Part shown: piece by piece, positions 39,337 through 48,400 of the stretch
Layout of the letters: each line of letters starts with the position of its first letter
How positions within the stretch are numbered: position 1 is the first letter of the stretch
NCBI GenBank assembly: GCA_028719885.1
Contig: JAQYLT010000065.1
Span: 20,502 to 84,501, forward strand
Reading direction: 5' to 3'
Length of the DNA stretch: 64,000 nucleotides
From: Bacillota bacterium
GTDB lineage: Bacteria > Bacillota > Clostridia > Oscillospirales > Oscillospiraceae
The notes under the pieces: generated by a model
Database searches by the model: none
Told to the model about the DNA's origin: nothing
What the model saw: only the letters and a program-made list of their open reading frames with translations
Program-made: the position numbers and the translations under genes

Positions 39337-41778
39337 TTAATTTGAAATCGGTTTCCCGTCACTCGCTTGCTTCTGCCGCTGCCTTGTAATCATCCCGCCG
39401 ATTCGCTCCACAAAAATGGTGCTGTAGCGCAGAACCGGTTCGGTCACAATGGCAAATACCACGAAGAGCATGACGCATTCCAGCGACATATGGGCGATGC
39501 CGAACACATCTCCCAGCCAGATGCTGCAAACCAGCAGACCCACGATGCAGCCGCCCAGGACGCTCCAGCGCAGTGCGTTCATGGGCTTGCTGATATGACC
39601 GAGGATCATGAAGCCAACGATGGCCAAAAGCATGGTGCAGGCGGTGGAAATATCTGCCTCCTCCACACCAAAGACGCTGCCGAAGATCACAAGGGCACCC
39701 ACCACCAGGAAATCCGTCAGTCCCGCAGGCAGGGCCTTAATGAGCACATTGGACAGGAAGCGGCCCCGGATGCGGTCTCCATTGGGCTGCAGAGCCAGGA
39801 AGAAGCCGGGGATACCGATGGTGAACATGCTGATGAGAGACATCTGGGATGGCTCCAGGGGATAGTTCAGGGCGAAGCAGGCGGAGAAAATCGCCATTAG
39901 GAAAGAGAAAATGTTCTTCACCAGAAACAGACTGGCAGAGCGCTGGATGTTGTTCACCACCCGGCGGCCCTCCATCACCACGGAGGGCATGGCGGCAAAG
40001 TCCGATTCCAGCAGCACCAGCTGGGAGACCTGGGCCGCCGCGTCACAGCCGGAGGCCATGGCCACGGAGCAGTCCGCATCCTTCAGGGCCAGCACATCGT
40101 TGACACCGTCACCGGTCATGCCTACGGTGTGGCCGGCATCCTGCAAAGCGTGCACCAGCTGCCGCTTCTGCTCCGGGGTCACCCGGCCAAAGACGGTATA
40201 TTCCGTGGCCGCCTGCCGGAGGGCTTCCTCTGTATCCAGGGTGGAGGCGTCGATATATCGCTCCGCTCCGGCGATGCCCGCCTCCAGGGCAATCTGGGAA
40301 ACGGTCAGGGGATTGTCGCCGGAGATGACCTTGACGGTCACGCCCTGGCTGGCAAAGTATTGGAAAGTCTGTGGGGCATCCCGGCGGATGGGGTTTTCCA
40401 GAAGAATCAGCCCCATGGGACAGACTTGCCCTGTGAGGGCCTGGCCATCGGGGACGCCTTCGTATTTGCCGAATACGATCACCCGGTAGCCATCGGCACT
40501 GTAGCTTTCGATGATGGCCCGATTCTTTTCATAATCCTCCCGGAGGACAAACTCCGGCGCACCCAGTACGTAGGCCTCGTCCTCAAACACCGCCGCGCAG
40601 TATTTATAGGTGGAGGAAAAGGGAATCACGGATTGGGCGGTTTTGTCTGTCGGGGTTTTGAAATATTGCTTCAGCGCCTGCATGGTCAGGTTTCCCTCCG
40701 GCATGGCGGTTACCAGACTGCTGATGCTGCTCTTCAATCCCCGGCCCTGGGAGGGGTCGAAGCCTGCCAGGGGAATCACACCGCTGACCCGCATCTCATT
40801 TTCTGTAATGGTGCCGGTTTTGTCCACGCAGAGCACATCCACCCGGGCCAGAGTTTCGATGCACTTCATATCGTGCACCAGCACCTTTTGAGAGGCCAGG
40901 CGCATCACACTGACCACCAGCGCCACGCTGGCCAGCAGATACAGCCCCTCCGGAATCATGCCGATCACCGCCGCCACCATGGAGACGATGCTGCTCTGGA
41001 AGGACGCTTCGGCAAACACATACTGCTGCACAAACAGGAGGATTCCAATGGGCACGATCAGAATGCCCATGACTCCCACCAGCTTGTCCAGAATGCGGAG
41101 CATTTCCGAACGCTCTTTCCGGTTCATGGCCTTGGCCTCCAGGGTCAGCCGGGAGATATAGGAATCCGCACCCACCTTGTCGAGCCTGGCATAGCACTCG
41201 CCGGACACCACAAAGCTGCCGGACATGAGGGTGTCCCCTGCCTTCTTTTGCAGCTCATCCGGTTCGCCGGTGAGCAGGGATTCATTCACCGCGGCGTTGC
41301 CCTCCAGCACCACCGCGTCGGCGCAGATTTGGTCCCCTGCCCGGAACAGGACGATGTCATCCAGCACCAGCTCCTCTACGGGAATCTCCGCCTGCTTGCC
41401 CTCCCGGATGGCCAGGGCATTGGGCGCATGGAGCATGGTCAGCTCGTCCAGCACCTTTTTGGCCCGAATCTCCTGGACAATGCCGATGAGCAGATTGGCA
41501 ATCACCACCGGCAGAAAGGTCAGGCTTCGGTAGGATTCCGCCGCCACCACCAGAACAGTAAGAACGGCGAACACCAGGTTAAAATAGGTAAAGAGATTGC
41601 TCTTGATGATGGCGCCCACGGTTTTTGCCTCGGGCTTCACCGCGTTGTTCCCCAGGCCGCTCTGCATCCGCTGGCGCACCTGATCCTCACTGAGGCCGGC
41701 GGCGATATCCGGATGATAGCGAACGACGGAGTCTTCCGTGGCTTGACTGCTTTGAGCCGGTGCTTGTTTCTTTTTCAT
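39337..41778 (-). CDS. P-type cation-translocating ATPase
   Basis: 813 residues from ATG at 41778. Domains in order: N-terminal cytoplasmic part, actuator domain with NESLLTGEPDE (TGE), membrane helix 4 with IGMIPEGLYLLAS, phosphorylation loop CVDKTGTITENEM, nucleotide domain, hinge VGMTGDGVNDVLALKDADC, C-terminal membrane domain. IPEG in helix 4 without a CPC motif places it with P2-like or related pumps, not heavy-metal P1B pumps; the ion is not predictable. A promoter at 41879-41907 would start RNA near 41872, which excludes the TTG start at 41871 and favours 41778. Confidence 0.9.
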   Translation of the reverse strand: MKKKQAPAQSSQATEDSVVRYHPDIAAGLSEDQVRQRMQSGLGNNAVKPEAKTVGAIIKSNLFTYFNLVFAVLTVLVVAAESYRSLTFLPVVIANLLIGIVQEIRAKKVLDELTMLHAPNALAIREGKQAEIPVEELVLDDIVLFRAGDQICADAVVLEGNAAVNESLLTGEPDELQKKAGDTLMSGSFVVSGECYARLDKVGADSYISRLTLEAKAMNRKERSEMLRILDKLVGVMGILIVPIGILLFVQQYVFAEASFQSSIVSMVAAVIGMIPEGLYLLASVALVVSVMRLASQKVLVHDMKCIETLARVDVLCVDKTGTITENEMRVSGVIPLAGFDPSQGRGLKSSISSLVTAMPEGNLTMQALKQYFKTPTDKTAQSVIPFSSTYKYCAAVFEDEAYVLGAPEFVLREDYEKNRAIIESYSADGYRVIVFGKYEGVPDGQALTGQVCPMGLILLENPIRRDAPQTFQYFASQGVTVKVISGDNPLTVSQIALEAGIAGAERYIDASTLDTEEALRQAATEYTVFGRVTPEQKRQLVHALQDAGHTVGMTGDGVNDVLALKDADCSVAMASGCDAAAQVSQLVLLESDFAAMPSVVMEGRRVVNNIQRSASLFLVKNIFSFLMAIFSACFALNYPLEPSQMSLISMFTIGIPGFFLALQPNGDRIRGRFLSNVLIKALPAGLTDFLVVGALVIFGSVFGVEEADISTACTMLLAIVGFMILGHISKPMNALRWSVLGGCIVGLLVCSIWLGDVFGIAHMSLECVMLFVVFAIVTEPVLRYSTIFVERIGGMITRQRQKQASDGKPISN

Positions 41779-41878
41779 AACCAAAATCCTATCCCCAGAC
41801 TGATCAACAGGTTCTCCTTTGAAAAATGCCGCAGACTGTCCCGGATTTTTCTTTCCGCCAGTGCTGGGCAATGCTCAT

Positions 41879-41907
41879 AGCATACCATGATTTTCCGGTA
41901 AATGCAA
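41879..41907 (-). promoter_or_regulatory. Promoter of the P-type ATPase-ZIP unit
   Basis: TTGCAT (41907-41902), 17-bp spacer, TATGCT (41884-41879). Gives a leader of about 94 nt to the ATG at 41778. Confidence 0.65.
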
Positions 41908-41996
41908 TGAACACGGAATGAAGAATTTTCAAAGAATTTTTACTGCCGCCGGAGGAAGGAGGATTCACCATGTTCCGGCATGGTGGAATGGGGGGC

Positions 41997-42716
41997 TTAC
42001 TTCTTAATCTGGAACAGGGGAGCGGCCACGTGCTTATACAGCAGCATGGTCAGGAAAGAAACCACAGCGCCTTTCACCACATTCAGCGGCGCCACGCACA
42101 GGAACACAAAGCTGCTGACCCCGTTGATTCCGGCATGGATATCGGAGCCCATGGCAATGATGCTGTCCAGGGGCATATGGAAGAGCTCGGAGAATTTGGG
42201 CAGCAGATAAACGGCGTTGAAGGCGCTGCCAAACACCGCCATGGTGATGGTGCCCACGACCAATCCCACAATGGCGCTGCACTTGGATTTGCGGATGTGG
42301 TAGATCACGGTGGCGGGGAGCACAAGGCAGCAACCCACCACGAAATTGGCAAAGTCGCCCACGAAAGCGGTGGAGGTGCCTTTCAGCAGCAGCTTCAAAA
42401 GGATTTTCACACCCTCACAGGCCACGGTGGCGCTGGGTCCAAGGAAGAAACCGGCCAGCAGCACGGGAACCTCGGAGAAGTCCAGCTTGTAGAACGTGGG
42501 GGCAAGAAAGGGCAGGGGGAAGTCCAGTACATGCAGCACCGCGGCCAGGGCGGAGCAGATGCCGATGATGCTCACCCGACGGGCGACGGAAACCTTGCGA
42601 AGCTGGGGGAGCTTCCATTCCACCAGCCTGGCAGCCACGCCAAAGGCCACAATCACCAGCAAGCAGACACCGATGAAGCTCAGATTGGTTACAACGTCTG
42701 ACAATAATTTACTCAT
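41997..42716 (-). CDS. ribU: Riboflavin ECF transporter S component
   Basis: Riboflavin-binding membrane subunit that shares the general ECF module. 239 residues, six helices; visible S-component segments SIIGICSALAAVLHVLDFP and KLDFSEVPVLLAGFFLGP with the D-x-S-E-x-P motif typical of RibU, and ACEGVKILLKLLLKGTSTAFVG. Longer than usual (about 190) by an N-terminal helix (about 40 residues). Control by the FMN riboswitch directly upstream confirms the substrate. Confidence 0.95.
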   Translation of the reverse strand: MSKLLSDVVTNLSFIGVCLLVIVAFGVAARLVEWKLPQLRKVSVARRVSIIGICSALAAVLHVLDFPLPFLAPTFYKLDFSEVPVLLAGFFLGPSATVACEGVKILLKLLLKGTSTAFVGDFANFVVGCCLVLPATVIYHIRKSKCSAIVGLVVGTITMAVFGSAFNAVYLLPKFSELFHMPLDSIIAMGSDIHAGINGVSSFVFLCVAPLNVVKGAVVSFLTMLLYKHVAAPLFQIKK

Positions 42717-42733
42717 TTTTCTCTACACCTCTT

Positions 42734-42766
42734 GAAAAAAATACCCTCTGAGATAGACTCAGAGGG
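42734..42766 (-). terminator. Expression-platform terminator of the FMN riboswitch
   Basis: 9-bp perfect stem (CCCTCTGAG with CTCAGAGGG), loop TCTAT region, then TATTTTTTTC on the minus strand; 17 nt before the ribU start. Formed when FMN is bound. Confidence 0.9.
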
Positions 42767-42789
42767 CGAAAAAACGCAAAAAGATTGCG

Positions 42790-42901
42790 GATCTTCTTCC
42801 ATCCAGACTATACTGTCGGTATCGGAGTTTCACCGATTCGGCGCCGAAGCGTTCGCGGACTGTCACCGCCGGTGGGGAATTACACCCCGCCCTGAAGATA
42901 C
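42790..42901 (-). promoter_or_regulatory. FMN riboswitch (RFN element)
   Basis: Shows the conserved RFN blocks in order on the minus strand: ATCTTCAGGGCGGGGTG, AATTCCCCACCGGCGGT, AGTCCGCGAA and GTCTGGATGGAAGAAGAT; the P1 stem pairs ATCTTC (42899-42894) with GAAGAT (42796-42791). Senses flavin mononucleotide and turns off ribU by the terminator that follows. Confidence 0.97.
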
Positions 42902-42918
42902 TCTTCACTTGTGTTTTC

Positions 42919-42947
42919 AAGATAGCACAGCTTCCTGCGCTTGTCAA
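42919..42947 (-). promoter_or_regulatory. Promoter of the ribU riboswitch transcript
   Basis: TTGACA (42947-42942), 17-bp spacer, TATCTT (42924-42919), just upstream of the RFN element. Confidence 0.8.
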
Positions 42948-43008
42948 GAGCGGAATTGTGTGATACACTTTTTCTGCAAACCCATTGGCGCAGGCGAATG
43001 GCGGACGG

Positions 43009-43557
43009 CTACTGCTGGGCCTGGACGGAGGGGAAGGTGGGCTCCGGTGCAGGCTGGGTGGTGGGTTGGGTTGCAGGCTGGGTTGCGGGAGGAATGACCG
43101 TGGGCATCTGGAAGCCGCGGATTTTTCCCTGGGCGGCGGTGTCCGTCACATCTCCGCCGATCACCTTGTTTTTGTAAACCAGCACGGTGGCATAAACCGG
43201 CTCCTGGGCGCCGGGATAGTTGTTGATCTCATACACATAGCGCATGACCTTTTTCCCGGAGTATTTGCTCAGGTCATAGCCCTGGCCCTTTTGCAGGGCG
43301 TTGTAGCGCCGGAACATCTCTCCGGATTCCTCCGGGATGCGTACCTGAGAGGCTTCCTTTGGACTGGGGGTCACCTGCCAGCCGAAGCTTTCCAGGAATT
43401 TCACCCGGTCATCGTTGGCGGATACCGCCGCGGTGGCTGCCGCAGTGCCCTGGCTTTTTCCGCCGAATAGGAGAATCAGCGCCAGCAGCACAGCGGCAAG
43501 GGAGAGCAAAACCACCATGATTTTTTTGAAATCGACCTTAGCGGTCAGAATCATCAT
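43009..43557 (-). CDS. DUF4830 domain membrane-anchored protein
   Basis: 182 residues. One N-terminal membrane helix (IMVVLLSLAAVLLALILLFG, about 13-32), then an extracytoplasmic region: RVKFLESFGWQVTPSPKEAS, EESGEMFRRYNALQKGQGYD and MRYVYEINNYPGAQEPVYAT, matching DUF4830 proteins of Clostridia. The tail is a low-complexity Pro/Thr/Gln stretch (ATQPATQPTTQP). ATG at 43557 follows AGGAGGGAATTGAT. Function unknown. Divergent from the RsuA-type gene. Confidence 0.8.
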   Translation of the reverse strand: MMILTAKVDFKKIMVVLLSLAAVLLALILLFGGKSQGTAAATAAVSANDDRVKFLESFGWQVTPSPKEASQVRIPEESGEMFRRYNALQKGQGYDLSKYSGKKVMRYVYEINNYPGAQEPVYATVLVYKNKVIGGDVTDTAAQGKIRGFQMPTVIPPATQPATQPTTQPAPEPTFPSVQAQQ

Positions 43558-43627
43558 ATCAATTCCCTCCTGCAAGTTCGGATGCTTCACTCTATGTCCG
43601 GCGGCGGAGGGATAGAACGGAGGGAAC

Positions 43628-44332
43628 ATGGAGCGTTTGGATAAGTTCCTGTGCGACAGCGGCGCCGGTACCCGCAGCCAGGTGAAAGGCATTTTAAAGG
43701 CGGGCCGGGTCCAGGTGGATGGAAAGCCGGAAAAGGACGGCAGCCGAAAAATCCAGCCAGGACTGAGCCGGGTCTGCCTGGACGGGGAGCTGCTGGGGGG
43801 AAAACGGCGGGCTGTGGTGATGATGAACAAACCGGGCGGCTTTGTCACCGCCACGGAGGACCGAACCGAGAAAACGGTGATGGAGCTGCTGCCGCCGGAA
43901 TTTAAGAATCTGGATTTGAAGCCCGTGGGTCGGCTGGACAAGGCCACCGAGGGGCTGCTGCTGTTTACCAATGACGGCGACCTGCTCCACCGGCTGATCT
44001 CTCCCAAGAAAGAGGTGCCTAAACTCTACTATGCCCGCCATGAGGGAACGGCTACAGAGCAGGATGCCGCCGCCTTTGCCGCCGGGCTGACCCTGGCGGA
44101 CGGGACCAAATGCCGCAGCGCGGTTTTGGAGCCCATGGGGGCGGGGGAGAGCCTGATTACTGTCTGCGAGGGAAAATACCACCAGGTGCGCCGGATGATG
44201 GCCTCCCGAGGGATGACCGTGACCTATCTGGAGCGCAGAAAAGAGGGCTGCCTGACCCTGGGGGATTTGCCCCGGGGGGAAACCCGAGAGTTGACCGACG
44301 GGGAAATGGAAGCCCTGGAACAGGGAAAATAG
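43628..44332 (+). CDS. RsuA/RluB-family pseudouridine synthase
   Basis: Modifies rRNA. 234 residues: N-terminal S4 RNA-binding domain (MERLDKFLCDSGAGTRSQVK, KAGRVQVDG) and a catalytic domain with the Asp motif VGRLDKATEGLLLFTNDG (about residue 100) and the conserved EGKYHQVRRMMASRG. Short-linker RsuA subgroup, as in small-subunit enzymes acting on 16S rRNA position 516; exact target inferred. AGGGAAC precedes the start. Confidence 0.93.
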   Translation: MERLDKFLCDSGAGTRSQVKGILKAGRVQVDGKPEKDGSRKIQPGLSRVCLDGELLGGKRRAVVMMNKPGGFVTATEDRTEKTVMELLPPEFKNLDLKPVGRLDKATEGLLLFTNDGDLLHRLISPKKEVPKLYYARHEGTATEQDAAAFAAGLTLADGTKCRSAVLEPMGAGESLITVCEGKYHQVRRMMASRGMTVTYLERRKEGCLTLGDLPRGETRELTDGEMEALEQGK

Positions 44333-44500
44333 AAAAATTTCCCGGAAAACCCAGAAAAATCCCCCTTTTTTCGCCGAATTTACAAAGACTGCCAGAAGAG
44401 TGTTGTACAAAAAAGGAGTTCTTTCGGCATAGACTTTTGTCGCTGTTGGAATAATACCTAAAAAGCGTGTAAGTTTTTGCAATAAAATGTCAAAAGGTAC

Positions 44501-44529
44501 TTGCAAAATGTGCAAAAGATGTGTATACT
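44501..44529 (+). promoter_or_regulatory. Promoter of the PucR/CdaR-type regulator
   Basis: TTGCAA (44501-44506), 17-bp spacer, TATACT (44524-44529), 55 bp before the start. The region upstream has two similar TTTTGCAA/TTGCAAAATG stretches, a possible autoregulatory site. The rest of 44333-44480 shows no gene. Confidence 0.65.
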
Positions 44530-44584
44530 GATACTACAGTTTTATGAAATGTGCATTTATGCAAGATACTAAGGAGGCAGCCAT

Positions 44585-45673
44585 ATGTCCAACAGTGTTT
44601 TCCAGAGTGTAATTGTTCAGTTGAGAGATATCCCCGACCACACCTTCGGCGTCATTGATACCGAGGGCAGCGTGGTCTCCTGCACCGACGCCTCCCTGTT
44701 GGGCGAGCGCTGGAGCGATGCCGCCCTGAAGGTGGGCAATGCCGGTGACAATATGGTTACCTTTGGCCAGAAGTGCTTCAAGGCCATTGTGGGCAGCTCC
44801 AATGCTTTCGAGTACGCCGTGTTCTGCACCGGTGACGACGAAATTTCCAAGAGCTTCTGCTCCATGGCTTACATCGCCCTCAGCGATGCCAAGGGGTTCT
44901 ACGAGGAAAAGCACGACCGGGGCACCTTTGTGAAGAACATCATCATGGACAATATCCTCCCTGGTGATATCTATATCCGGGCCAAGGAGCTGCACTTCGC
45001 CACCGATGCCCCCCGGGCGGTGTTCCTGATTCGCCAGGTGGGTCACGGGGATGTGGCCACGGTGGATGTGCTGTCCGGCCTGTTCCCGGATAAGCTCCAG
45101 GATTTTGTGCTCAGCGTCAATGAAACCGACGTGGCCATTGTCAAGCAGATCAATTCCAGCACCACCAGCGAGGACCTGGAGAAGATCGCCGCCAATCTGG
45201 AAAATACCCTGAAAAACGAGCTGCGGATCAAAACCGTCATCGGCATCGGCACTGTGGCTGAGCACCTGCGGGAGCTGGCCGATTCCTACAAGGAGGCCCA
45301 GACCGCCATTGAGGTTGGCAAGGTGTTCGACACCGAAAAGAGCATCATGCACTACGAAAATCTGGGCATCGGGCGCTTGATCTATCAGCTGCCCACCACG
45401 TTGTGCGAGATTTTCCTGTGCGAGGTCTTTAAGAAGAACTCCATCGACTCTCTGGACCAGGAGACGCTGTTCACCATCAACAAGTTCTTCGAGAATAACC
45501 TGAATGTATCCGAAACCTCCCGCAAGCTCTTTGTCCACCGCAACACCCTGGTGTACCGCCTGGAAAAGATCAAAAAGCTCACCGGGCTGGATCTGCGGCA
45601 GTTCGACCATGCCATCGTGTTTAAGGTGGCGCTGATGGTTCGCAAATATCTCTCTTCCAGAGAAAACCGATAA
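44585..45673 (+). CDS. PucR/CdaR-type transcriptional regulator
   Basis: 362 residues. The C-terminus (about 300-355) is the PucR-type helix-turn-helix: FFENNLNVSETSRKLFVHRN then TLVYRLEKIKKLTGLDLRQF, as in CdaR, PucR and related regulators. The N-terminal half contains a sugar-diacid-recognition-like domain with VIVQLRDIPDHTFGVID and a GGDEF-like middle region (VIGIGTVAEHLRELADSYKEA). No target gene is adjacent in an obvious way; a terminator follows. Ligand unknown. Confidence 0.88.
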   Translation: MSNSVFQSVIVQLRDIPDHTFGVIDTEGSVVSCTDASLLGERWSDAALKVGNAGDNMVTFGQKCFKAIVGSSNAFEYAVFCTGDDEISKSFCSMAYIALSDAKGFYEEKHDRGTFVKNIIMDNILPGDIYIRAKELHFATDAPRAVFLIRQVGHGDVATVDVLSGLFPDKLQDFVLSVNETDVAIVKQINSSTTSEDLEKIAANLENTLKNELRIKTVIGIGTVAEHLRELADSYKEAQTAIEVGKVFDTEKSIMHYENLGIGRLIYQLPTTLCEIFLCEVFKKNSIDSLDQETLFTINKFFENNLNVSETSRKLFVHRNTLVYRLEKIKKLTGLDLRQFDHAIVFKVALMVRKYLSSRENR

Positions 45674-45680
45674 ACAATAG

Positions 45681-45720
45681 AGCTGCCGCCTGCTTCACCC
45701 AGGCGGCAGCTTTCCTTTTT
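45681..45720 (+). terminator. Terminator after the PucR/CdaR-type gene
   Basis: 12-bp perfect stem AGCTGCCGCCTG / CAGGCGGCAGCT, 7-nt loop, then TTCCTTTTT. Confidence 0.92.
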
Positions 45721-45735
45721 ACGAAAGGAGAATGC

Positions 45736-46251
45736 ATGATGTGCAATCCCAAGACCCTGTCCGTCAACGGGAAATCCTATGAAGTTGTCAGGCTGTTGGG
45801 CAAGGGCAAGGGCGGCTATTCCTATCTGGTTACCGATGAAAAAGGGGCGCAGTATGTGCTCAAGCAGATTCACCATGAGCCCTGCGACTACTACCAGTTC
45901 GGCGACAAGCTCCAATCGGAGCTGCGGGACTACCGGCGGCTGAAAGACATCGGAATCCCCATTCCGGCGCTTTTGGAAGCGGATGTGGAGAACGAGCGGA
46001 TTCTGAAAGAATATATCGATGGGCCCACCATTGCTCAGCTGGTGGAAGAAAACCGGATGAAGCAAAGCTATTACGATCAGATTCAGGAAATGTGCCATTT
46101 GCTCTATCCCGCAAATACCAATATTGATTACTATCCCACCAATTTTGTGGTGCAGGAGGGAACGCTTTATTATATCGATTTTGAGTGCAACGACTATATG
46201 CAGCAGTGGGATTATGAAAACTGGGGAAGGCAGTATTGGTATTCCCATTGA
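45736..46251 (+). CDS. Small eukaryotic-like protein-kinase-fold protein
   Basis: 171 residues, shorter than full kinases (about 260). Visible kinase landmarks: glycine-rich loop LLGKGKGGYSYLVTDE (20-35), invariant Lys in YVLKQIHHE, Glu-rich helix (QSELRDYRRLKD), hinge-like LKEYIDGPTIAQLVEE, catalytic loop NTNIDYYPTNFVV (Asp and Asn) and the metal-binding YYIDFECND (DFE for DFG). The C-lobe is cut short after that. RIO- or Kdo-kinase-like small phosphotransferase is the best description. AAAGGAGAATGC precedes the start; position between a terminator and the ktrB promoter suggests its own unit. Confidence 0.7.
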   Translation: MMCNPKTLSVNGKSYEVVRLLGKGKGGYSYLVTDEKGAQYVLKQIHHEPCDYYQFGDKLQSELRDYRRLKDIGIPIPALLEADVENERILKEYIDGPTIAQLVEENRMKQSYYDQIQEMCHLLYPANTNIDYYPTNFVVQEGTLYYIDFECNDYMQQWDYENWGRQYWYSH

Positions 46252-46270
46252 TTTGTTTACGAAAAGAGTC

Positions 46271-46299
46271 TTGCAAAATCCTGAATTCCTGCGTATAAT
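46271..46299 (+). promoter_or_regulatory. Promoter of ktrB-ktrA
   Basis: TTGCAA (46271-46276), 17-bp spacer, TATAAT (46294-46299); about 57 nt leader to the start. Confidence 0.75.
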
Positions 46300-46362
46300 A
46301 TATGCTATTGTATCAAAATAGGCGTATTGTGAGCTTATGACCAACGGAAAGGGGAATCGTCC

Positions 46363-47742
46363 TTGTCCTTATACAAGCGGGTGCTGGCGCTGAACATGAA
46401 GCGCCGGGGCAAACCCATGAGCGCGACCAAATTGATCGCGGTAATCTTTTTCGCCATTATCTGCGTGGGAACCGGCCTGCTGATGCTCCCCATTGCCTCC
46501 CGGGACGGCAGCTCCTGTGCGTTTTTAAAGGCCCTGTTTACCGCGACCTCCGCCACCTGTGTCACCGGGCTGACCCCCTTTGACACCTGGAGCCAGTGGA
46601 GCGGCTTCGGCCAGGCGGTGCTGCTGATGCTCATTGAAATCGGCGGCCTGGGCTTTATGTCCGCCGCCACATTGGTGATTTTCCTGTTTCGCCGGAAGGT
46701 GGGCTTGAAGCAGCGGATGATCATGGCCCAGGCGCTGTCGCTGAATGAAATGAACGGCGTAGTGAAGCTCCAGCGCACCGTCCTCATCGGCAGCTTGTGC
46801 ATGGAGGCGGCGGGAGCCCTGATTCTCACCTGCTGGTTCTGGCCGAAATACGGCTTCACCACCGCCCTGCGCTGGGGTGTTTTCCATTCGGTGTCCGCCT
46901 TCTGCAACGCGGGCTTTGATATTTTCGGCGAGCTTTCCCCCGGCAGCAGCCTCCAGATGTTCCGCAGCGACCCGGTGGTGCTGCTCACCCTGGGCACTCT
47001 GGTGGTGGTGGGCGGCCTGGGCTTTTTGGTCTGGGAGGATATTGCAGAAAAGCGGAGCTTCCGCAAGCTTACGGTCTATTCCAAGCTGGTGCTGTCTGCC
47101 ACGGCCAGCCTGCTTCTCATCGGATGGGTGCTGACCTGCGTGATGGAGTGGAATAATCCCCAGACCCTTGGTGGCCTGAGCGTGGGAGAAAAGCTTCTCG
47201 GCGGCCTGTTCCAGTCCATCACCCTGCGGACCGCCGGCTTCGATGCCATGAATCAGGCCGGCCTGACGGAAAGCAGCAAGGCGATTTTCTCGGTGTTTAT
47301 GCTCATTGGCGGCTCCTCCGGCTCCACTGCGGGCGGCCTCAAAACCGTCACGGTGCTGGTGCTGCTGCTGTTCATCGCCTCCCGGGCCCGGGGCAGAAGC
47401 ACCGTCACCGTCTATCACCGCACCATTCCCAATGCCCAGGTGATGAACGCCATGACCATCAGCCTGATTATGATCGTGCTTGCCCTGTTCGGCGGCATTT
47501 TCATCAGCGCCACCTCGCCCATCGGCTTTACGGATGCCCTGTTTGAAGCGGTTTCCGCCCTGGGTACCGTGGGACTGACGGCTGGGGCCACCGGGCTATT
47601 GAGCGTTCCCGCGCAAATTCTGATTATTATATTTATGTATTTCGGACGGGTGGGCGTGCTCACCATCAGCCTGGGCTTCCTCATGGGCAACCAGGCGGTT
47701 GAGCGGTTCCGCTATGCGGAAACCAGCCTGCTGATTGGATAA
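46363..47742 (+). CDS. ktrB: Potassium uptake channel subunit KtrB
   Basis: Na+-dependent K+ translocating membrane subunit. 459 residues with four M1-P-M2 repeats; the selectivity-filter glycines are in TSATCVTGLTPFDTWS, HSVSAFCNAGFDIFG, ITLRTAGFDAMN and SALGTVGLTAG. The start is probably the TTG at 46363 (AAAGGGGAATCGTCC upstream); ATG at 46396 is the alternative. Followed 10 bp later by ktrA. Confidence 0.95.
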   Translation: MSLYKRVLALNMKRRGKPMSATKLIAVIFFAIICVGTGLLMLPIASRDGSSCAFLKALFTATSATCVTGLTPFDTWSQWSGFGQAVLLMLIEIGGLGFMSAATLVIFLFRRKVGLKQRMIMAQALSLNEMNGVVKLQRTVLIGSLCMEAAGALILTCWFWPKYGFTTALRWGVFHSVSAFCNAGFDIFGELSPGSSLQMFRSDPVVLLTLGTLVVVGGLGFLVWEDIAEKRSFRKLTVYSKLVLSATASLLLIGWVLTCVMEWNNPQTLGGLSVGEKLLGGLFQSITLRTAGFDAMNQAGLTESSKAIFSVFMLIGGSSGSTAGGLKTVTVLVLLLFIASRARGRSTVTVYHRTIPNAQVMNAMTISLIMIVLALFGGIFISATSPIGFTDALFEAVSALGTVGLTAGATGLLSVPAQILIIIFMYFGRVGVLTISLGFLMGNQAVERFRYAETSLLIG

Positions 47743-47752
47743 GGAGGTTTTT

Positions 47753-48400
47753 ATGAAATCCTATGTGGTGATTGGCTTAGGACGGTTTGGTTCCAGCCTG
47801 GCGAGAAATCTGTGCCAGCTGGGGGCAGAGGTGCTGGCCATCGACATCCGGGGAGACCTGGTGCAGCAGATTGCCAATGACGTGACCCACGCGGTTGTGG
47901 GGGACGGCCAGGATAAGGAGGTGCTCCGGGCCCTGGGCGTTCGGAATTTCGACTGTGCGGTGATTGCCATCGGCGACAATCTGGCCGCCTCCGTGCTGAC
48001 GGTGATGAATCTCAAGGAGCTGGGGGTGCCCTACCTGGTCTGCAAGGCCCACGATGCCACCTATGGCCGTGTGCTGGAAAAGCTGGGGGTGGACCGGGTG
48101 GTGATCCCGGAAATGGAGCAGGCCCAGCGGCTGGCCAGAATTCTCCATTCCCACAACGTGCTGGATTATATCGAGCTTTCCACCGACTATGGCATTTTGG
48201 AGGTGCCCGCCCCCAAGAGCTGGGTTGGAAAGAGCCTGCGGGAGCTGAACGTCCGGGCCAAGCTGGACATCAACATCATCGCGGTGAAAAACGGGGAGAA
48301 GACCAACGTGTCCCCCTCGGCCGACTACCAGATCTGTGCCGGGGATGTGCTGGCTGTGCTGGGTGATACCGTTGCTTTGGAGGCTATGCAGAGACAGTGA
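47753..48400 (+). CDS. ktrA: Potassium uptake regulatory subunit KtrA
   Basis: Cytoplasmic RCK subunit that gates KtrB. 215 residues: N-terminal NAD/ATP-binding Rossmann domain (SYVVIGLGRFGSSLARNL, Asp in VLAIDIRGD) and C-terminal TrkA_C domain (from about 135, with WVGKSLRELNVRAKLDINII), which in relatives binds c-di-AMP. ATG at 47753 follows AAGGAGGTTTTT. Its stop overlaps the next gene's GTG. Confidence 0.95.
   Translation: MKSYVVIGLGRFGSSLARNLCQLGAEVLAIDIRGDLVQQIANDVTHAVVGDGQDKEVLRALGVRNFDCAVIAIGDNLAASVLTVMNLKELGVPYLVCKAHDATYGRVLEKLGVDRVVIPEMEQAQRLARILHSHNVLDYIELSTDYGILEVPAPKSWVGKSLRELNVRAKLDINIIAVKNGEKTNVSPSADYQICAGDVLAVLGDTVALEAMQRQ

Noticed and set aside
41779..41871. Extended N-terminus of the P-type ATPase from a TTG at 41871.
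   Set aside because: The TATGCT/TTGCAT promoter places the RNA start at about 41872, and the extra residues are not family-like.
44338..44480. Possible small RNA or leader between the RsuA-type and PucR-type genes.
   Set aside because: No stable hairpin or promoter pair could be supported by eye apart from the promoter at 44501-44529.
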